Shown here in pieces: positions 23,188-31,365 of a stretch of 64,000 nt of DNA. The number at the start of each line of letters is the position of its first letter. Within the stretch, counting starts at the first letter, position 1. The notes below the pieces were generated by a model that worked only from the letters and a program-made list of their open reading frames with translations, was not told the DNA's origin and searched no databases. The translations under genes and the position numbers were made by a program. The stretch is from Alkalicoccus luteus (GTDB lineage: Bacteria; Bacillota; Bacilli; Bacillales; Salisediminibacteriaceae): the NCBI GenBank assembly GCA_052061695.1, contig JBPZEY010000004.1; one strand, written 5' to 3'.

Positions 23188-24233
23188 GCCAGCTTCTTCC
23201 CCTTTCCGATGCGGTTTCTAATAAGCAGAAACGCAAACATTGGTGCGCCGATCAGCGCCGTGATCACACCGATTGGCAGTTCCTTTGGTGCAATAATCGT
23301 TCTTGCCGTGATATCTGCAAAGATTAAGAAGGCCCCTCCGATGATCATGGAAATTGGCAGCACATGCCGGTGATCTGGTCCCGTAACAAGCCTTACAAGG
23401 TGCGGGATAACTAGACCAACAAAGCCAATCGTACCCGATACAGCAACGGCCGCACCAGTCAGCAGCGACGCGCCGCCAAGAATAAACACTTTCCCGCGGC
23501 CGACATTTACACCAATATGACCGGCAGCTTCTTCTCCGAGCGCAAGTGCATTCAGGTCCCGGTAGCGGGTGACGAGCATAATGGAACCGATAATCAGAAA
23601 CGGTACGATCAGCTGCACGTAGCTCCAGCCTCTCATACCAACACTCCCATACAGCCAGTAAATAATCTGCGTCATTTCATCCTGGCTGCCGAGCGAGATA
23701 ATCAGTGAAATGATTGATCCGATAAATGCACTGACGATAATTCCCGCAAGGATAATCGTTTCGATCGCCAAACTTCTGCTGCTGAGCTTTACAAGCCCGA
23801 ACACAAGCATGAGCGTGAGAAACCCGCTCACAATCGATACAGCCGGGAGCGTAAATGCACCAAGTCCTACGATCGTGAGCTGGAAAAAGATAACGAAAAC
23901 AGCGCCGAGGGCCGCACCGGAGGAAACGCCGATCGTATATGGGTCCGCAAGCGGGTTTCTCAGCAACCCCTGAAATGCTGCTCCGGCAAGCGCGAGAGAC
24001 GCGCCAACACATAGAGCCAGCAGCACTCTCGGCAGCCTGATTTCCCAAATAATCGAGTACTGGTTGGACGGAACGTCATCCAGCAGCTGAGCGCCGATTG
24101 TTTTATCCAGAATAATATGCAAAATATGCGGAACCGGGACCGTTACGCTTGAATAAAACAGTCCAAGTGTTATCGCAGCAGCAAGAAGACCGAGGCTCCC
24201 TGCATAGTACAGCCATGCTTTATTCGAAAACAT
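23184..24233 (-). CDS. btuC: B12/corrinoid ABC transporter permease (FecCD type)
   Basis: A 349-residue permease with about nine or ten membrane helices of the FecCD family. Typical phrases are WEIRLPRVLLALCVGASLALAG-like N-terminal helix start (RLPRVLLALCVGASLA), LADPYTIGVSSGAALGA and GTIGFVGLVIPHLVRL. It overlaps btuD by 4 bp and btuF by 14 bp. The B12 assignment comes from the operon and its riboswitch; the family alone also moves siderophores. Confidence 0.92.
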   Translation of the reverse strand: MFSNKAWLYYAGSLGLLAAAITLGLFYSSVTVPVPHILHIILDKTIGAQLLDDVPSNQYSIIWEIRLPRVLLALCVGASLALAGAAFQGLLRNPLADPYTIGVSSGAALGAVFVIFFQLTIVGLGAFTLPAVSIVSGFLTLMLVFGLVKLSSRSLAIETIILAGIIVSAFIGSIISLIISLGSQDEMTQIIYWLYGSVGMRGWSYVQLIVPFLIIGSIMLVTRYRDLNALALGEEAAGHIGVNVGRGKVFILGGASLLTGAAVAVSGTIGFVGLVIPHLVRLVTGPDHRHVLPISMIIGGAFLIFADITARTIIAPKELPIGVITALIGAPMFAFLLIRNRIGKGKKLA

Positions 24234-25290
24234 CCGGATATACAGCCTCAGCTACGGCACGGGTTCCTTCTACAAGGCGCGGACCGGAGCGCGTCACGAT
24301 ATCACTTTGCACATCGTGTACGTCCTCGTTTGCCACAGCAGGAACATCACTCCAGCCATCGCGGTTCATTACTTCTTCTTGAGGATCCTCCACATAGTAT
24401 CCGTAGGTAGTGACAATCGTGTCCGGCTCGAGCGTGACAATTTCTTCTTCGGTCAAATTCACCCAGCCTTCATGCTCTTCCGCTGCGTTTTCCGCCCCGA
24501 TCGTCTCCAGCATCTCATGCATGAAGGTGCCGGTACCAGTAGTGAAAATATCCGGAGATGGTGCTACTTCCACCCAGACGCGCTTGCGCTCTTCTTCGTC
24601 GATCGTTTCTCCAAGCTCCGCGAGCTCTTCCATGCCGCTCTCCATCTCCGCTATGAGTTCTTCTGCATTTTCTTCTGTTCCGGTGAGCATGCCGAGTGTT
24701 TCAATCGTGTCATAAGTGCCTTCAAACGATTCGGCATTCCGCACAACAACGACATCAATTCCGGCATCACGCAACTGCTCTAAACTATCATCATGACTGG
24801 AGGCGTGATAATCCGAAACGAGTGCCATGTCAGGCTCTAAAGAGAGAATGCGTTCCAAATCCATGTCCTGCGCCCCGACATTTTCAATTTCGAGCGCTTC
24901 TTCCGGATAATTGCAATACTCCGAAACCCCTACGAGTCTGTCGCCTGCGCCGATTTCAAATAATATTTCTGTATCGCTTGGCTGCAGCGTAACAATAGTT
25001 TCCGGTTCTTCGTCGATCGTCACTTCATTGCCTGCGTTATCCGTTATCGTTACCGGGAACTCTCCGGCTGTTTCATTATCCTCATCATTTTGCTCCTCGT
25101 TTGATACATTGTTCTCTGTGTTATTTGCAGCTCCTTCTTCATCTTCCGCTGCCTCATTGTTGCCAGTCGTGTCTTCGTTTGCTTCCTGATTGTCCGTGTT
25201 CGTATTCCCGTTCTCATTGTTTCCCTCTGTCCCGCATGCGCTGATGATGAGCGCGGCTGATAGCAGAAGCGGTGCCGTCATTTTTTTCAT
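24220..25290 (-). CDS. btuF: B12/corrinoid-binding lipoprotein
   Basis: 356 residues. A lipoprotein signal ends LIISACG, with Cys near residue 19. A very acidic, asparagine-rich linker of about 55 residues follows (repeated N, E, D), then a periplasmic-binding-protein class III domain from PVTITDNAGNEVTIDEEP to the end, with the TIVTLQPSDTEILFEIGAG strand typical of BtuF/FhuD. The acid linker is common in salt- or alkali-adapted Firmicutes. It is the first gene behind the B12 riboswitch. ATG follows GGGGGAG. Confidence 0.93.
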   Translation of the reverse strand: MKKMTAPLLLSAALIISACGTEGNNENGNTNTDNQEANEDTTGNNEAAEDEEGAANNTENNVSNEEQNDEDNETAGEFPVTITDNAGNEVTIDEEPETIVTLQPSDTEILFEIGAGDRLVGVSEYCNYPEEALEIENVGAQDMDLERILSLEPDMALVSDYHASSHDDSLEQLRDAGIDVVVVRNAESFEGTYDTIETLGMLTGTEENAEELIAEMESGMEELAELGETIDEEERKRVWVEVAPSPDIFTTGTGTFMHEMLETIGAENAAEEHEGWVNLTEEEIVTLEPDTIVTTYGYYVEDPQEEVMNRDGWSDVPAVANEDVHDVQSDIVTRSGPRLVEGTRAVAEAVYPDVFE

Positions 25291-25330
25291 CGTTACTCCC
25301 CCATGATTATGTAGTGGAACATAAAAAAAC

Positions 25331-25351
25331 GCCGCCCTTCGAAGGACTGCG
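25331..25351 (-). terminator. Terminator of the B12 riboswitch
   Basis: On the minus strand GTCCTT and AAGGGC pair around CG, flanked by CGC/GCG, and a run of seven T follows, 35 bp before the btuF start. It is the off-state hairpin of the riboswitch. Confidence 0.82.
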
Positions 25352-25445
25352 CTGAATAAAATGCATGAAGAGAGCCGTTTCAGATTCCCGGAAATCTCCT
25401 CGTCTGCACTTCAAACAACCTTTTTCCCGAAGGTGTTTAAATCGA

Positions 25446-25600
25446 CAGAGAGGCAGGTCTCCTGACTTACGCATAAACGGCAGCCTCACCCTTCCCGCGG
25501 AATGCAGTGGATTGTGAAATGCCTGTGCGTTTACAGTGGCGGGTCCGTGCCGGATTCACACCGGCTTCCCTTTTCATCGGCTGATGCCGACACCTCTCTG
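25446..25600 (-). promoter_or_regulatory. Cobalamin (B12) riboswitch aptamer
   Basis: On the minus strand the sequence has the closing stem CAGAGAGG/CCTCTCTG, the conserved GGGAAGCCGGTGTGAATCCG, CACGGACCCGCCACTGT, and the B12 box GCGTAAGTCAGGAGACCTGC. These are the diagnostic AdoCbl-riboswitch blocks in the right order. Binding should favour the terminator at 25331-25351 and so repress btuF and the genes after it. Confidence 0.97.
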
Positions 25601-25634
25601 CTGACGAGCGTTACGTTTTTCAGTTCTACTTTGT

Positions 25635-25664
25635 ATTATAGTATGGACTGCTGGAAAAAGTCTA
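25635..25664 (-). promoter_or_regulatory. Promoter for the btuF operon
   Basis: On the minus strand a perfect TATAAT (25635-25640) lies 18 bp after TAGACT (25659-25664), about 35 bp before the riboswitch aptamer. Confidence 0.65.
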
Positions 25665-25675
25665 CATCTGTTCTG

Positions 25676-26689
25676 TCAGGCAAGGCCGATATCGGCAAAC
25701 GTCGCCATTTCTTCCGTCAGCGCCTGTGCCATTTTTAGCAGCGGATAAGCAGCGGCCGCCCCGGTCCCTTCGCCGAGACGCATCCCTAAATCAAGCAGCG
25801 GTTTTCCGCCAGCTGCTTCCAGCGCCGCTGCATGACCTGCTTCTGCAGATTTGTGTCCGTAAAGAAAAAAGCGCTCTGCTCCTGGTGCAAGTTTTGCTGC
25901 AGCTATTGCTGCAACAGTTGCAATAAACCCGTCTACGAGAACCGGCTTCCGCATTGAAGCCGCGCGAACCATGGCTCCGGCCATAGCCGCGATCTCCAAA
26001 CCGCCTAAATCAGCTAATATGTGAAGCGGTTCCTTCGCATCAGACCGCTTCACCGCTCGCCCGATCACCTCGATTTTATGCTTGAGCTGCGGCCCCTCTA
26101 CACCTGTCCCACTGCCCGCTGCCGCTTCCGGAGAAAGTCCCGTGTACGCACACAGCAGCGCGCTGCTTGCCGTTGTATTGCCGATGCCCATGTCCCCGGG
26201 GATGATAATATCTGCCTTTGAAGCTTCAACGGCGTCGGCTCCAATTTGAAGTGCCTGCTTTACTTCTGCTGCAGTCATCGCCGGTTCCTTTGCTATATTT
26301 CCGGTACCGCGACGAACGTTGCGGTTGATAGCTGCCGTATCAGCTGCATCAATCCCCACGTTATACACATAAACATCTGCTCCGATCTGTCTCGCGAGAA
26401 CGTTAACCGCTGCTTTGCCGGTCACAAAATTCTGCGCCATCAGAGCGGTGACTTCTGACCCGTAAAGCGAGACCCTTTCAGCTGTCACCCCGTGGTCACC
26501 TGCAAATACAAGCACCGCAGGCTTTCCCGTCTGCAAATCTCCCTGCATGCCGGAGAGCGTTACGGCCAATTCCTCCAGCCTGCCGAGACTGCCCTGCGGC
26601 TTTGTCAGCGAATCCAGATGCATCCGCATCTGTTCAGCTGCTGTTTGATCGATCTCAGGTATGTTCTCTGCCGCTTCACGCCAGTTCAT
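25676..26689 (-). CDS. cobT: Nicotinate-nucleotide--dimethylbenzimidazole phosphoribosyltransferase
   Basis: A 337-residue enzyme that makes alpha-ribazole phosphate from dimethylbenzimidazole. LTKPQGSLGRLEELA near residue 30, FAGDHGV, PGDMGIGNTTASSALL and the C-terminal RLGEGTGAAAAYPLL with the catalytic glutamate are all present. It overlaps cobQ by 14 bp. It ends 12 bp from the promoter of the next operon with no clear terminator between, so cobOQT transcripts may run into the B12 riboswitch. Confidence 0.96.
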   Translation of the reverse strand: MNWREAAENIPEIDQTAAEQMRMHLDSLTKPQGSLGRLEELAVTLSGMQGDLQTGKPAVLVFAGDHGVTAERVSLYGSEVTALMAQNFVTGKAAVNVLARQIGADVYVYNVGIDAADTAAINRNVRRGTGNIAKEPAMTAAEVKQALQIGADAVEASKADIIIPGDMGIGNTTASSALLCAYTGLSPEAAAGSGTGVEGPQLKHKIEVIGRAVKRSDAKEPLHILADLGGLEIAAMAGAMVRAASMRKPVLVDGFIATVAAIAAAKLAPGAERFFLYGHKSAEAGHAAALEAAGGKPLLDLGMRLGEGTGAAAAYPLLKMAQALTEEMATFADIGLA

Positions 26690-28169
26690 CTGTCTGTCTC
26701 CCTTCGTTCATCAGCCGTTCAATCAGCTCCATATCAAGATGTGCTTCGACTGCATCGGCCAGGCGGTCAAATGCCTTCGTTTTCTCTTCTGCAACGCTCA
26801 CCCTGCGGACAGGCGGGAGCGCTTTTTGACGTCTCAAGCTGTCCAGCAGTGCGTGGCGGAATGTATCGTTATGAAAAATGTCATGCATATACGTGCCGTA
26901 CACGTTGTTCACTGCCGCGCTGCTGCCATGAATCCCGCCGGATAACCACTCCGGAGCTTCGTGAACGGTCTGCCCCATGTGCAATTCATATCCAGTGAGC
27001 GAATGCACTTCACGCTCCCAGTTAACGCTCGCTGAGATACGCACTGTCGTTTTCACTGGATCCATCACCGTCTTCATATCCGGAATCACATTCAGCCCCT
27101 GACACTCTCTCAGCTCTGTATCCGCAGCTGCCGGGTCCTCGACTGTTCTGCCAAGCAGTTGATAGCCGCCGCAAATTCCGATGATTGGCATCTCTCCCGC
27201 TTTTTCTGCAATCGCTTCGTTCAATCCGTTTCTGATCAAAAACTGTCCATCGGCAACCGTCGTTTTGCTGCCTGGCAGAATAAGCAAATCAGGTTCGCCT
27301 AGCTGCTCAGGCCGCTCGACGAATCGAACAGCGCAGTCCGGTTCAAACCGGAACGGGTCCAGATCCGTGTAATTGGATAGATAAGGAAAGCGAATAACCG
27401 CAATATCGAGATCCCTGCCGGCCGTTCCCCTTCCGTATGTCTCCAAGCCAAGCGAATCCTCTTCTTCCAGGCGGAGATCCGGCAGATAGGGCATCACCCC
27501 TGCGACCGGCTTTCCGGTATACTCCTCCAGCCAGTCAAGTCCCGGCTGAAGCAAAGACTGATCTCCGCGAAATTTATTGATGATGAAGCCCTTCACACGC
27601 TTTCTGTCTGCTCTACTCAACAGTTCAAGCGTGCCAACAATCGATGCAAAAACGCCGCCACGGTCGATATCTGCTGCAAGCAGGACAGGTGCCTCGGCCA
27701 TGCGGGCAATGCGCATATTCACGATTTCCCGGTCCTGTAAATTAATTTCTGCCGGGCTCCCTGCTCCTTCTATCACGATCCGCTCTGTTCTGGAGGCTAG
27801 GCGGTTATAGGCATTCGTCACCGTCTGAAGGCCTTTCTCAAAGTACTGCTCCCGATATTCCGTTGCTTCCATGGCGCGAAGAACCTTGCCGTTTACAACG
27901 ACCTGCGACCGGTTATAGCCGGATGGCTTAAGTAGAATCGGATTCATGTCCGTGTCCGCTTCCATTCCGCACGCTTCGGCCTGCATGCCCTGTGCCCGGC
28001 CGATTTCAAGACCATCCGCCGTGATATACGAATTAAGTGCCATGTTTTGTGACTTAAACGGCGCTGTCTTAAAGCCCTGACGCGCAAATACACGGCAGAG
28101 GCCGGCAGTCAGCACGCTTTTTCCTGCATCGGAATGCGTACCCTGAATCATCAGCGGCGCTGCTTTCAT
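26676..28169 (-). CDS. cobQ: Cobyric acid synthase (amidating)
   Basis: A 497-residue enzyme that amidates adenosylcobyrinate side chains. The N-terminal dethiobiotin-synthetase-like loop is QGTHSDAGKSVLTAGL, followed by FKSQNMALNSYIT. The C-terminal glutamine amidotransferase has the nucleophile in IGICGGYQLLG near residue 335 and the histidine in YGTYMHDIFHN. As the only cobyrinate-level enzyme here it marks either a complete pathway elsewhere or salvage of cobyrinate derivatives. Its start overlaps the cobO stop by one base. Confidence 0.96.
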   Translation of the reverse strand: MKAAPLMIQGTHSDAGKSVLTAGLCRVFARQGFKTAPFKSQNMALNSYITADGLEIGRAQGMQAEACGMEADTDMNPILLKPSGYNRSQVVVNGKVLRAMEATEYREQYFEKGLQTVTNAYNRLASRTERIVIEGAGSPAEINLQDREIVNMRIARMAEAPVLLAADIDRGGVFASIVGTLELLSRADRKRVKGFIINKFRGDQSLLQPGLDWLEEYTGKPVAGVMPYLPDLRLEEEDSLGLETYGRGTAGRDLDIAVIRFPYLSNYTDLDPFRFEPDCAVRFVERPEQLGEPDLLILPGSKTTVADGQFLIRNGLNEAIAEKAGEMPIIGICGGYQLLGRTVEDPAAADTELRECQGLNVIPDMKTVMDPVKTTVRISASVNWEREVHSLTGYELHMGQTVHEAPEWLSGGIHGSSAAVNNVYGTYMHDIFHNDTFRHALLDSLRRQKALPPVRRVSVAEEKTKAFDRLADAVEAHLDMELIERLMNEGRQTDELA

Positions 28170-28705
28170 TAAAATTCAATCCCTTTAATCGCCGGAATGC
28201 CCTCATCGTAATAATGCTTCTCGGCTTCTGTGACTGAAACGAGATCAGCGGCTTCTTTTATTTTTTCGTGTGCGTTTCGACCTGTTACGAGAACGTGGAC
28301 GTGCTTCGGACGATTGGTCAGTGCCGAGAGAACATCATCGAGCGGAAGCACATCGTCAATTGGAAAGGAATCAATGGCAAGCGCGTTGTTCAGCTCATCC
28401 AGAATGACGACATCGTAGCTCCCATCCAGTGCTTCTACTGCTTTTGGCCAGGCCTTACGCAGCGCTTCACGGTGTTCTTCCGGCGTTTTTGTCCACGTAA
28501 AGCCGATGCCAAGCTGCTCTACTTCAACCCCCAGCTTTCGCAGCGATATTGTTTCCCCGTATGTACGCTCCGGCGATTTGATAAACTGCAGCATTTTAAC
28601 GCTCATCCCTCGTCCGGCTGCCCGAACCGCCGTTCCAACAGCCGACGTCGTCTTCCCTTTCCCGTTACCTGTCTGCACCAGCATCATGCCTCGCTGTTCT
28701 GCCAT
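28169..28705 (-). CDS. cobO: Cob(I)yrinic acid a,c-diamide adenosyltransferase (CobA/CobO type)
   Basis: A 178-residue ATP:corrinoid adenosyltransferase. The P-loop TGNGKGKTTSAVGTAVRAAG and the phrases VKMLQFIKSPERTYGE and DVVILDELNNAL identify the BtuR/CobA fold rather than PduO or EutT. It adds the 5'-deoxyadenosyl group to incoming corrinoids. First gene of the cobO-cobQ-cobT run; start ATG after GGAGGAATTGAC. Confidence 0.95.
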   Translation of the reverse strand: MAEQRGMMLVQTGNGKGKTTSAVGTAVRAAGRGMSVKMLQFIKSPERTYGETISLRKLGVEVEQLGIGFTWTKTPEEHREALRKAWPKAVEALDGSYDVVILDELNNALAIDSFPIDDVLPLDDVLSALTNRPKHVHVLVTGRNAHEKIKEAADLVSVTEAEKHYYDEGIPAIKGIEF

Positions 28706-28758
28706 GTCAATTCCTCCTTTTATTCAGGCAGGCTGAACACCTGCATCTGCTGCGTCCT

Positions 28759-28786
28759 AGTATATGCGAGTTAACGGAATTTGCAA
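28759..28786 (-). promoter_or_regulatory. Promoter of the cobOQT operon
   Basis: On the minus strand TTGCAA (28781-28786) and TATACT (28759-28764) are 16 bp apart. No riboswitch blocks are seen between it and cobO. The stretch from here to the mobile element (28787-29001) shows no gene or strong structure. Confidence 0.7.
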
Positions 28787-29001
28787 AGCTCGATGCAGAG
28801 CCTGCAAATCGAATCATGCCGGTTAAGACCTCCTTGTAAGCAACCCTGTTGTAAAAACGAACTTGAGCGGCCTAACAAAATCGTTATAACGAATAAAACG
28901 GCACAAGCGCCACGAAAGCGAAAACAGCCTGAGGCAAATACAACATAAAGCGGCTCAGATAAGTATAAGCCCGCCGGTTGCCCGTGCTAATCGATAAAAA
29001 A

Positions 29002-29033
29002 GAAGGCGGACCGATGTTGATCGGTCCGCCTTT
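29002..29033. repeat. Target-site duplication of a terminator hairpin, copy B, left
   Basis: A 32-nt segment (GGCGGACCGATG/ATCGGTCCGCC hairpin with flanks) identical at all 32 positions to 29679-29710. On the minus strand it is followed by TTCTTTTTTATCG, a good T-run. Confidence 0.92.
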
Positions 29034-29678
29034 CAGGCTGTTGAAAAAGTCTATCAACTTACATGTTTATTCGTATGATTGTATTTTCCTTCTGCTTACC
29101 TAGCCTGCCGTGGGCTGGCCTTCAGCTCTTCTCAGGGTGACCCCTGTATGAAGAGAAGAAAGGAACGGGAGGATGACGCGGCTTCACTCGGACTCAGGCT
29201 TCTCACAAGAAGCCTTCAAGACCCAGTCCGGCTCCGCTCGCGCTTTTCATGCCGTTCGCAGATCTGAACGGCACGGCATCTTCAGACTGCGCTGTTTCCA
29301 CGTGTACGCCGGACACATCGGGAAAACGGCTCTGATTCGTGGAGAACAACGTCACGACAGGCAGACGCAGCTGCTTTTTTACGTTTATCATGAATTCGAT
29401 GAAGGACGGACTTCCCTACTTAACATCGAAACGTTTCATCGGGAAGGTTTACCTGTATGGAAGCCGATTGTGTATGCATAGCCAGGCACGTGAAACGCAC
29501 TGCCAGCTGCCGACGTCGAAGGAACTCGACTCCGGGAGGATCAGAACGAGGCGAAGATCCAGCGCTTCCGACAGCAGGAGGAAGCGGTTAGCTGAGCCCG
29601 TTCCCTCCGGAAAGCGAGTGTCCGCAGATACAGGCAGATGCAATCTTATTCACTTAAAATGACTTTATCAACCCTCTG
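29034..29678 (+). mobile_element. Non-autonomous terminator-targeting element, copy B (645 bp)
   Basis: Begins CAGGCTGTTGAAAAAGTC; the right end, reverse-complemented, reads CAGAGGGTTGATAAAGTC (14 of 18 positions match). It aligns along its length with the element at 5301-5927. All frames are broken relative to copy A by stops and indels, so no protein is proposed. The hairpins AGGCTTCTCACAAGAAGCCT and GCCGTTC/GAACGGC and the 3' segment GTCCGCAGATACAGGCAGAT are kept. It is bounded by an exact 32-bp duplication of a terminator hairpin, a sign of transposition rather than recombination. It sits between cobO and the 3' end of the antiporter gene, pointing against the antiporter. Confidence 0.85.
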
Positions 29679-29710
29679 GAAGGCGGACCGATGTTGATCG
29701 GTCCGCCTTT
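29679..29710. repeat. Target-site duplication of a terminator hairpin, copy B, right
   Basis: An exact 32-nt copy of 29002-29033, next to the antiporter gene. In the antiporter's direction this copy is followed by TTCCAGAGGG from the element end instead of the original T-run, so it should terminate poorly now. Confidence 0.92.
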
Positions 29711-29713
29711 TCA

Positions 29714-29749
29714 GCAGCCGTATTCCTGAATCAGGAATACGGTGGCTGC
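29714..29749. other. Long hairpin covering the antiporter stop codon
   Basis: GTATTCCTGA and TCAGGAATAC, extended by GCAGCC and GGCTGC, form a long stem that spans the last codons and the stop of the antiporter. Six T lie 5 bp beyond it on the plus strand; on the minus strand no T-run follows. It may protect the 3' end or stop plus-strand reads. Confidence 0.6.
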
Positions 29750-31221
29750 GGTGATTTTTTCTGTTCGAGTGCCCGCTTCAGTTCTCGCTTATAGCGGGAA
29801 GCAACGAGAATATAAAGAAAATCCCCGTTTTGAATTTCTGTTTCTCCGTAAGGAGTGATTAACGTTTCATCCCTTACGATCGCGCTGATCGATGCTTTAC
29901 GCGGAAAGTCAACGTCTTTTAGCTTCTGTCCTGCAATCAGTGCGTCGCCGTCCACTTTAAACTGCACCATTTCTGCATTTGCTTTCCCCATCGATATCAA
30001 TTCAATGGAGTGGTGCGGGTTGTCCTTCTTCGGTCCCATGAGACCAAGCCTTTTCGCGAGCGGCGAAATCGTCGTTCCCTGCACGAGAGCGGATGTGAGC
30101 ACAACGAAGAAAACGATGTTGAAGAAAAATTCACTGTTCTCCACACCTGCCACGATCGGGAAGGTTGCCAAAATAATCGGAACCGCCCCCCGAAGACCTG
30201 CCCACGACAGAAACAGCTTTTCATTGTTTTTATAGCCCATGCCGAGTGTGGACAAATAAACGGCTGCCGGCCTCGCGATAAAGATCAGCGCTGCAGAAAG
30301 AAGCAGTCCGCCGATGATAATGTCAAGGCTGAACAAGTCTGCCGGAAAGACGAGCAGGCCGAGTAAAATAAACATCAGAATTTGCGCCATCCAGGCAAAT
30401 CCTTCGTTAAATTGGAAAATAGAGTACCGGTACGTAAGCTCTGAGTTCCCGATCACGAGGGCCGCAATGTAAACCGCCAGAAATCCGCTTGCGCCCGCTG
30501 CGGATGCTGCCCCGTATGTAAGCAGCGCAAACGCTACCGAAAAGATCGGGTACAGACCACTTGAATCCAGCTTCACCCGGTTAATCGCGATCGAGGCAAT
30601 TTTACCGACAGCGATACCAACGATGAGACCGATCCCCATCTGCCAGACAAATTCCGGCAGAAGCGCCCACCAGGCCGTTTCCGGAATGATAATCAGCTCG
30701 ATAAAGCCAATTGTTAAAAAGACCGCCATCGGATCGTTTGTCCCTGATTCAGCCTCCAGCGTCGCGCCCATCTTCGCCTTAATGTTCCGTTCCTTTAGGG
30801 CAGCAAATACGGCAGCGGCATCGGTCGAACCGACAATTGCACCGAGAAGCAGTGCCTGCATCATTGTAATGTCAAATATGAGATACGCCGCCAGACCGAC
30901 GATCCCTGATGTTAAAATCACTCCAACTGTCGCGAGGGAAATCGAAGGAAGCGCTACGGCGCGAACGGTCGCAAATTTCGTCTGCAGACCACCTTCAAAC
31001 AAGATGATGACGAGGGCAAAAACACCGACAAGCTGTGCAAGCTCCGGACTGTCAAAATACACGATACCGAGGCCGTCACTGCCAACGAGCATGCCGAGAA
31101 GAATAAACAACACGAGAGACGGCAGTCCCACTCTGTTGGAAAACTTTGCCGCGAGAACACCGCTGATTAAAATAAAGGCGCTTAAAATCAAATACGTATC
31201 AATTTGAGTTGTATCAACCAA
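29731..31221 (-). CDS. Cation/proton antiporter, CPA1 NhaP2-type with TrkA-C domain
   Basis: A 496-residue transporter. Residues 1-390 hold about 12-13 membrane helices with the CPA1 features LGMLVGSDGLG, LFEGGLQTKF, GAIVGSTDAAAVF and ESGTNDPMAVF (ion-binding Asp). Residues 400-480 form a soluble TrkA-C/RCK-C domain (QFKVDGDALIAGQKLKDVDF), common in potassium/proton exchangers. It should extrude K+ or Na+ in exchange for protons and support pH or salt balance. Its terminator carries the inserted element. Confidence 0.9.
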   Translation of the reverse strand: MVDTTQIDTYLILSAFILISGVLAAKFSNRVGLPSLVLFILLGMLVGSDGLGIVYFDSPELAQLVGVFALVIILFEGGLQTKFATVRAVALPSISLATVGVILTSGIVGLAAYLIFDITMMQALLLGAIVGSTDAAAVFAALKERNIKAKMGATLEAESGTNDPMAVFLTIGFIELIIIPETAWWALLPEFVWQMGIGLIVGIAVGKIASIAINRVKLDSSGLYPIFSVAFALLTYGAASAAGASGFLAVYIAALVIGNSELTYRYSIFQFNEGFAWMAQILMFILLGLLVFPADLFSLDIIIGGLLLSAALIFIARPAAVYLSTLGMGYKNNEKLFLSWAGLRGAVPIILATFPIVAGVENSEFFFNIVFFVVLTSALVQGTTISPLAKRLGLMGPKKDNPHHSIELISMGKANAEMVQFKVDGDALIAGQKLKDVDFPRKASISAIVRDETLITPYGETEIQNGDFLYILVASRYKRELKRALEQKKSPQPPYS

Positions 31222-31323
31222 GCCGGCTTCTCCTTTCGCAGTATATATATTGCTTTATTATACCGCACCTCACCAGCTTCTGCACGGCATGAGGCCAGGC
31301 AGTCTGACAGGCTTCCTCCTACA

Positions 31324-31357
31324 AAAGCGGACACCCTGTAAGAAGGGTGCCCGCTTT
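31324..31357 (-). terminator. Terminator of the G3E GTPase gene
   Basis: On the minus strand AAAGCGG-c-CACCCT pairs with AGGGTG-t-CCGCTTT and ends in TTTTG. Confidence 0.85.
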
Positions 31358-31365
31358 AAACGCTT

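Noticed and set aside
25645..25668. Resemblance of CTGCTGGAAAAAGTCTA to the left end of the mobile element
   Set aside because: The match is short, lacks any adjoining element sequence or hairpin duplication, and overlaps the btuF promoter.
28709..28818. A 36-codon frame ending just before cobO with a GGAGG upstream
   Set aside because: The cobO promoter (28759-28786) lies inside it, so its start would not be on the main transcript, and its composition looks random.
28918..28934. CAGGCTGTT in inverse orientation upstream of element copy B
   Set aside because: Only nine bases agree with the element end; no more of the repeat is present.
29079..29662. Several short frames in element copy B
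   Set aside because: They are fragments in three frames of the same non-coding element.
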